NCBI GenBank assembly: GCA_049603835.1
Contig: JBMYSZ010000016.1
Coordinates: forward strand, 1-64,000
DNA length: 64,000 nucleotides
Direction of reading: 5' to 3'
From: Mangrovicoccus sp049603835
GTDB taxonomy: Bacteria; Pseudomonadota; Alphaproteobacteria; Rhodobacterales; Rhodobacteraceae
Shown piece after piece: positions 60,041-64,000 of this stretch (positions within the stretch are counted from its first letter, which is position 1; each line of letters begins with the position of its first letter). The notes below the pieces were generated by a model. The model saw only the letters and a list, made by a program, of their open reading frames with translations, had not been told where the DNA came from and made no database searches. Position numbers and translations under genes: made by a program.

Positions 60041-60634
60041 ATGTCCTGGACCGAAGAGCGTGTCGAGATCCTTAAGAAAATGTGGGCGGAAGGCCAGAGT
60101 GCCAGCCAGATCGCCAAGGAGCTTGGCGGTGTCACCCGGAATGCGGTGATCGGGAAAGTGCATCGCTTGGGGCTTTCGAACCGGGCCACCTCTCCGGCTG
60201 CCAAAGCCGCAGAGCCTGAAAAAACCGCAGCACCGGCTGACCCAAAACCGGTCAGCGCAGCGGCGAATGACCCGTCCCCAGTGGCAGAGGCCAAAACCGC
60301 AGAGCCCCCGGCGCGCGAACCGATCACTTCGGTGAAAATTCCTGTGCCTACCCGCAAGGCGATTGTGCCTGCTGGCCAACCTTTGCCGCCGCAGCCCTCG
60401 CCGAATGAAATCAGCCCCGAAGCGCTGGCCTCTCAGCGCGAAGTGGAAAAGCACGCCAAAAAGCTGAGCTTGATGGAGCTGACAGAGCGGACCTGCAAAT
60501 GGCCCATCGGCGACCCGGCCACGACAGACTTCTACTTCTGCGGCCTGCCCGTGCAGCAAGGCAAACCTTATTGCGAGGCGCATGTGGGCGTGGCCTTCCA
60601 GCCCATGAGCTCGCGCCGCGACCGTCGTCGCTAA
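60041..60634 (+). CDS. gcrA: Cell cycle regulator GcrA
   Basis: An alphaproteobacterial sigma-70 cofactor that binds GANTC-methylated promoters and activates cell-cycle genes. The 197-residue protein begins with MSWTEERVEILKKMW and the helix-turn-helix SQIAKELGGVTRNAVIGKVHRL, has a Pro/Ala-rich linker, and ends in the conserved Cys-containing part (RTCKWPIGD, YFCGLPVQQGKPYCEAH). AAGGAA precedes the ATG. A GATTC site (59921-59925) lies in the upstream gap. Confidence 0.96.
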   Translation: MSWTEERVEILKKMWAEGQSASQIAKELGGVTRNAVIGKVHRLGLSNRATSPAAKAAEPEKTAAPADPKPVSAAANDPSPVAEAKTAEPPAREPITSVKIPVPTRKAIVPAGQPLPPQPSPNEISPEALASQREVEKHAKKLSLMELTERTCKWPIGDPATTDFYFCGLPVQQGKPYCEAHVGVAFQPMSSRRDRRR

Positions 60635-60726
60635 TAAATTCTGTCCGCGCGTAATCTTTTGTTTTGCGCGCGGCCTCGCCTCTGCGAGAGATTGCCGGGC
60701 GGCGCATTGCCCGCTATAGCCCGGCC

Positions 60727-62127
60727 ATGTCGCAAAACCCCAGCTCCTCCCGCCCGGATCTCGCCCCTGCGCCGCAATTTGGCGGCCCGCGTTTTGATCA
60801 GCCCCGTGAGGGCCAGCCCTTGATTGGTATGGTCTCGCTTGGCTGCCCCAAAGCTTTGGTGGATAGCGAACGCATCCTGACCCGGCTGCGCGCCGAAGGC
60901 TATGGGATTTCCCCTGATTACCAGGGCGCTGATGCGGTGATCGTGAATACTTGCGGCTTTCTCGATAGCGCCAAGGCCGAAAGCCTAGAGGCGATTGGCG
61001 AAGCCTTGGCCGAAAATGGCCGGGTGATCGTGACCGGCTGCCTTGGGGCAGAGCCCGACTATATTACCGGCGCCCATCCCAAAGTGCTGGCCGTGACCGG
61101 ACCCCATCAATATGAGCAAGTGCTGGACGCGGTGCATGCGGCTGTGCCGCCGCAGCCCGACCCTTTTGTCGATCTGCTGCCGGCCAGCGCGGTTTCCCTA
61201 ACCCCGCGCCATTACAGCTATCTGAAGATCTCGGAAGGCTGCAATCACAGCTGCAAATTCTGCATCATCCCAGATATGCGCGGCAAGCTTGTTTCGCGCC
61301 CCATGGCCGCCATTTTGCGCGAGGCCGAAAAGCTGGTGGAGCGCGGCGTGCAAGAACTGCTGGTGATCAGCCAGGATAGCTCTGCCTATGGGGTCGATCT
61401 GCGTGAAAAGGGCGAAAAGCGCGACCGGGCGCCGATCACGGAACTGGCCGAAGGACTGGGACAGCTGGGCGCTTGGGTCCGGCTGCATTATGTCTATCCC
61501 TACCCCCATGTGCGCGAGCTGATCCCGCTGATGGCCGAGGGGCTGGTGCTGCCTTATCTGGATATTCCCTTCCAGCACGCCCATCCCGAGACGCTCAAAC
61601 GCATGGCCCGCCCAGTGGCCGCCGCGCGCACATTGGATGAAATTGCCGCCTGGCGCCGGGATTGCCCGGATCTGACCCTGCGCTCGACCTTTATTGTCGG
61701 CTATCCAGGAGAAACCGAGGCGGAATTCCAAACCCTGCTGGATTGGCTTGACGAGGCGCAGCTCGACCGGGTTGGCTGTTTCCAATATGAAAATGTCGAT
61801 GGTGCGCGGGCCAATGACCTGCCCGACCATGTCCCGGCAGAGATCAAACAAGATCGCTGGGAACGTTTCATGGAAAAGGCCCAAGCGATTTCCGAGGCGC
61901 GACTGGCAGCCAAGATCGGCACCGTCCAAGAAGTGGTGGTTGATCTAGTCGAAGATGACGCTGCGACCTGCCGCACCAAAGCCGATGCGCCAGAAATCGA
62001 CGGCAATTTGTTCATCGATGAAGGCCATGAGGCGCTAAGCCCTGGCGACCGGGTCACGGTCAAAGTGGATGAGGCCAGCGATTACGATCTTTGGGGACAG
62101 ATCCTGCCCGACGGGGAGGCAGGCTAA
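60727..62127 (+). CDS. rimO: Ribosomal protein S12 methylthiotransferase
   Basis: A radical-SAM enzyme that adds a methylthio group to Asp88 of S12. The 466 residues contain the N-terminal cluster domain (LGCPKALVDSE, NTCGFLDSAK, TGCLGAE), the radical SAM motif CNHSCKFCIIPDMRG near 175, and the TRAM domain at the C-terminus. The start at MSQNPSSSR is uncertain by some 60 bases since the frame is open upstream to 60664. Confidence 0.96.
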   Translation: MSQNPSSSRPDLAPAPQFGGPRFDQPREGQPLIGMVSLGCPKALVDSERILTRLRAEGYGISPDYQGADAVIVNTCGFLDSAKAESLEAIGEALAENGRVIVTGCLGAEPDYITGAHPKVLAVTGPHQYEQVLDAVHAAVPPQPDPFVDLLPASAVSLTPRHYSYLKISEGCNHSCKFCIIPDMRGKLVSRPMAAILREAEKLVERGVQELLVISQDSSAYGVDLREKGEKRDRAPITELAEGLGQLGAWVRLHYVYPYPHVRELIPLMAEGLVLPYLDIPFQHAHPETLKRMARPVAAARTLDEIAAWRRDCPDLTLRSTFIVGYPGETEAEFQTLLDWLDEAQLDRVGCFQYENVDGARANDLPDHVPAEIKQDRWERFMEKAQAISEARLAAKIGTVQEVVVDLVEDDAATCRTKADAPEIDGNLFIDEGHEALSPGDRVTVKVDEASDYDLWGQILPDGEAG

Positions 62128-62132
62128 AACCT

Positions 62133-62855
62133 CTAGCCCCCTACCGCCTGGGTCACCGCCTGAATGCGGGACTTATTGGGCGGATGGGTCGCTAAGAAAC
62201 GATCCCCCGGATCGGGAGCGCGAGTGAAATAACGCACCCCATTGATCGGGTTATAGCCCGCCTGTTTTGCGATTTGCGCCCCGAGCCGGTCGGCCTCTAG
62301 CTCATAATCCGGGGAATAAAGCCGCCCGCCCACATAAGCGGCCTGGCGCTGCGCCTCGACGATCGCTTCCCTAGAGGCACCTACGGCCTGCGCCCCGAGC
62401 CCTGCGATCACCGCATAAGTCACCTCTGATTGCTGGCGGCGCTTTAAATGGTCGCGGATGTGATGCGCGGCCTCATGGGACACAACCAGCGCCAATTCAT
62501 CGGTATTTGCAAGACTGCGCAGCAATTCGGCCGTGACGATAATCACCGGTTGGCCAGAGCTGGTAACCGTTTGATAGGCATTCGCGGCCACACCCCGGCG
62601 CGGATCCAAGAGCGCCTGGAAATCGCAGCGTTTTTGCGGGGGCGTTGCGGCGCAGATACCGCGCGCCACAGGCATGATTTCCGCGACAACCTGGCGATAC
62701 TGGGCCGGGGTCACGCCCCTGGCCGAGCTGCCCGAGCTCTGAGAGCTCTTACTAGGGGCGGGCACCCCCACCACCACCGGCCCCGGCACAGACGGCGCAC
62801 AGGCCGCCAATGCCAAAGAGACCAAAACACTCAAGATAATCGAACGATACGTCAT
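62133..62855 (-). CDS. M48 family metalloprotease lipoprotein
   Basis: A 240-residue lipoprotein peptidase, with a signal peptide ending LALAAC (lipobox). The zinc motif SHEAAHHIRDHL is complete (HExxH) near 132, and the third ligand is in YELEADRLGA near 186. The arrangement is that of short LoiP/YcaL-type M48 peptidases that act on envelope proteins. A Ser-rich linker follows the lipobox. Convergent with rimO. Confidence 0.92.
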   Translation of the reverse strand: MTYRSIILSVLVSLALAACAPSVPGPVVVGVPAPSKSSQSSGSSARGVTPAQYRQVVAEIMPVARGICAATPPQKRCDFQALLDPRRGVAANAYQTVTSSGQPVIIVTAELLRSLANTDELALVVSHEAAHHIRDHLKRRQQSEVTYAVIAGLGAQAVGASREAIVEAQRQAAYVGGRLYSPDYELEADRLGAQIAKQAGYNPINGVRYFTRAPDPGDRFLATHPPNKSRIQAVTQAVGG

Positions 62856-63078
62856 GTGGTCTTATTTATATGATTAACGCTGATTTGCGAAAGCCGCGGC
62901 AATAGATTTTCCGTGAATGCTGGTCAAAGAGCCGCCTGAAAGCTAGCCTTTGCCCTAAAGCGTATCGGGAAAAGCTAGAGACACTGAAAAACACTTTCCG
63001 CGTTGGAGCAAAGCGCCTGGCCGCGAATAAGTGAGGAGGTGGTTTCTCGAAACGATATAAGCAGAAGCAGAGGCAAGA

Positions 63079-63318
63079 ATGTTTACAATTGAACACGGTT
63101 TTGATGCCACAGTAATTACACTCGTCGATGAAGGCACAGACCATTTGTCGGAGGATGTGGTTGTTTCCGCCTTTGAGGACTGCGTCACCCTTAGTCAATA
63201 TGACCCGTCAGGTGACTATAAGGTTATCGTCACGCTTTCGATGGCACAGCTCCGGGATTTGGGCGCGGCCTTGGATTTGCCCGAAGGGGTATATCGCCTG
63301 GCGACGGCGAAGAAATAG
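63079..63318 (+). CDS. Small hypothetical protein
   Basis: A 79-residue soluble acidic protein with mixed strands and helices and no known motif; it ends LPEGVYRLATAKK. Its middle (VVVSAFEDCVTLSQYD) has one Cys. It stands alone after a 223-base gap in which I see no other gene, and abuts the convergent DUF167 gene by one base. The start follows GAGGCAAG. Confidence 0.68.
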   Translation: MFTIEHGFDATVITLVDEGTDHLSEDVVVSAFEDCVTLSQYDPSGDYKVIVTLSMAQLRDLGAALDLPEGVYRLATAKK

Positions 63319-63319
63319 C

Positions 63320-63556
63320 CTAGCTCAATATGGCAAAGGTCTTTTCCCGGCCTTTATCGCCCTTGATCAAGCTTAGCCGCGAGGGGGCAAGACCCAGATG
63401 TTTCGCCAAAAGCTTTTGCACCGCTGCATTTGCTTTGCCCTTTTCGGCGATGGCGGTCACATAAATTTTCAGGCCTTCAGGCTCTTGCACCACCTTATCG
63501 CGCGAGGCGCCAGGGCGCACTCGCACGGTGATTTTGCTCGGCTCGGGTCCCGCCAC
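63320..63556 (-). CDS. DUF167 (YggU) family protein
   Basis: A 78-residue protein with the DUF167/YggU pattern: VRPGASRD, AIAEKGKANAAV (the conserved GKAN core) and LSLIKGDKGREKTF. The structure of the family is known, the function is not. It starts one base after the ubiK stop, so the two are coupled. Confidence 0.9.
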   Translation of the reverse strand: MAGPEPSKITVRVRPGASRDKVVQEPEGLKIYVTAIAEKGKANAAVQKLLAKHLGLAPSRLSLIKGDKGREKTFAILS

Positions 63557-63802
63557 TTAGGACGCTTTGTCTTCCAAGGCGTCTAGCCGCGCTTTGAGCG
63601 CCTCATTCTCTTCGCGCGCCTTTTGCGCCATTGCGCGCACCGCGTCGAATTCTTCGCGGGTGACGAAATCGCGTTCCGCCAACCAGCGGTCGATCATCCC
63701 TTTAAAGGCAGTCTCCGCCTCTTCGCGGGCCCCATGGGCAACACCCATGGCATTTGTCATCAATTGCGAGACATCATCGAGAAATTTGTTCCGCGTTTGC
63801 AT
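63557..63802 (-). CDS. ubiK: Ubiquinone biosynthesis accessory factor UbiK (BMFP)
   Basis: An 81-residue amphipathic coiled-coil protein of the BMFP/UbiK family, which assists aerobic ubiquinone synthesis with UbiJ in gammaproteobacteria. The second half is the typical coiled coil, with FVTREEFDAVRAMAQKAR followed by ENEALKARLDALE. Divergent from the lgt gene, a usual alphaproteobacterial arrangement. Confidence 0.87.
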   Translation of the reverse strand: MQTRNKFLDDVSQLMTNAMGVAHGAREEAETAFKGMIDRWLAERDFVTREEFDAVRAMAQKAREENEALKARLDALEDKAS

Positions 63803-63921
63803 AGCGCCCTCACTTTGTAACTCGCTCTTTATATGGCGCGCCTAAGCCCTGGGAACAACAGGCACGGGTCGGGCGATTGCGCGCGCTTGACTTGCGACAG
63901 CCCCCCAGCCATCACCGCGCT

Positions 63922-64000
63922 ATGATCTATGCCTTGCCCTTCCCCGATCTCTCGCCCGAGATTTTCGCCTTTGAGTTAGGCAGCTTCCGCATTGCCCTGC
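63922..64000 (+). CDS. lgt: Prolipoprotein diacylglyceryl transferase, N-terminal fragment
   Basis: The frame from 63922 opens MIYALPFPDLSPEIFAFELG and runs off the window end. The PFPDLSPEIF start is typical of Lgt, the membrane enzyme that lipidates the cysteine of prolipoproteins. Only 26 residues are visible. Position divergent from ubiK agrees. Confidence 0.85.
   Translation, partial: MIYALPFPDLSPEIFAFELGSFRIAL

Noticed and set aside
1..64000. tRNA, rRNA, CRISPR arrays, insertion sequences and prophage
   Set aside because: I scanned the gene-free gaps for clover-leaf ends, repeat-spacer patterns, transposase motifs and terminal repeats and found none; a tRNAscan or ISfinder run would be decisive.

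Overview
The window is a chromosomal stretch from an alphaproteobacterium of the Rhodobacterales (roseobacter-like). The evidence is a GcrA-type cell-cycle regulator, the block rsfS-rlmH-gpmI-envC-ctpA, a LiuR-like MerR pair next to beta-oxidation genes, a PrpE-type propionyl-CoA synthetase, and an ubiK gene divergent from lgt. The DNA is moderately GC-rich and densely coding. No gene-free gap exceeds about 320 bases, and the largest one (5169-5487) holds a cobalamin riboswitch. I saw no rRNA, tRNA, CRISPR array, insertion sequence or prophage. It reads as core genome with small accessory genes between the conserved blocks.

Layout. 1-3.2 kb: leuC and leuD on the minus strand, separated by a DUF308 membrane protein. 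3.4-5.2 kb: an unknown protein and two tandem paralogous lipoproteins. 5.2-8.1 kb: a cobalamin riboswitch, a 45-residue membrane protein and a Zn/Mn-type ABC transporter (ATPase, permease, binding protein), probably a B12-controlled cobalt importer. 8.2-13.1 kb: rsfS (apparently with a CTG start), rlmH, gpmI, envC-like, ctpA. 13.3-15.5 kb: a phosphodiesterase, an inositol-phosphatase-family enzyme and rppH. 15.5-17.8 kb: MATE exporter and two hotdog thioesterases (minus). 17.9-27 kb: two MerR regulators, acyl-CoA dehydrogenase, FkbM methyltransferase, GST, thiolase, NTF2-like and cupin proteins, and FadB.

27-34.6 kb: small genes (PhnA, a secreted protein, a degenerate RbsD, two small genes around twin FNR-type boxes), an alpha/beta hydrolase, glyA, nadK and a LuxO/NtrC-like regulator. 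34.8-39.1 kb: prpE and maeB. 39.2-43.3 kb: the nucleoside salvage set cdd-deoA-deoB-add. 43.4-51.6 kb: a SPOR-domain protein, a degenerate M48-like membrane protein, a sulfotransferase, lepA, several small exported proteins, a low-molecular-weight phosphatase, a sirtuin, a PCu(A)C copper chaperone and rpmB with a clear promoter and terminator. 51.8-56.8 kb: meaB, a DUF3108 protein, hrpB and a small HExxH protein. 56.8-64 kb: argF, argD, an ABC-2 permease, gcrA, rimO, an M48 lipoprotein, a DUF167 protein, ubiK and the 5' end of lgt.

How the genes work together. Acyl-CoA dehydrogenase, FadB and thiolase form a nearly complete beta-oxidation pathway next to MerR regulators. PrpE, MeaB and malic enzyme fit assimilation of propionyl-CoA through B12-dependent methylmalonyl-CoA mutase, a demand for B12 that agrees with a riboswitch-controlled cobalt-type importer. 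Most remaining genes serve translation quality, amino-acid synthesis and the cell envelope.
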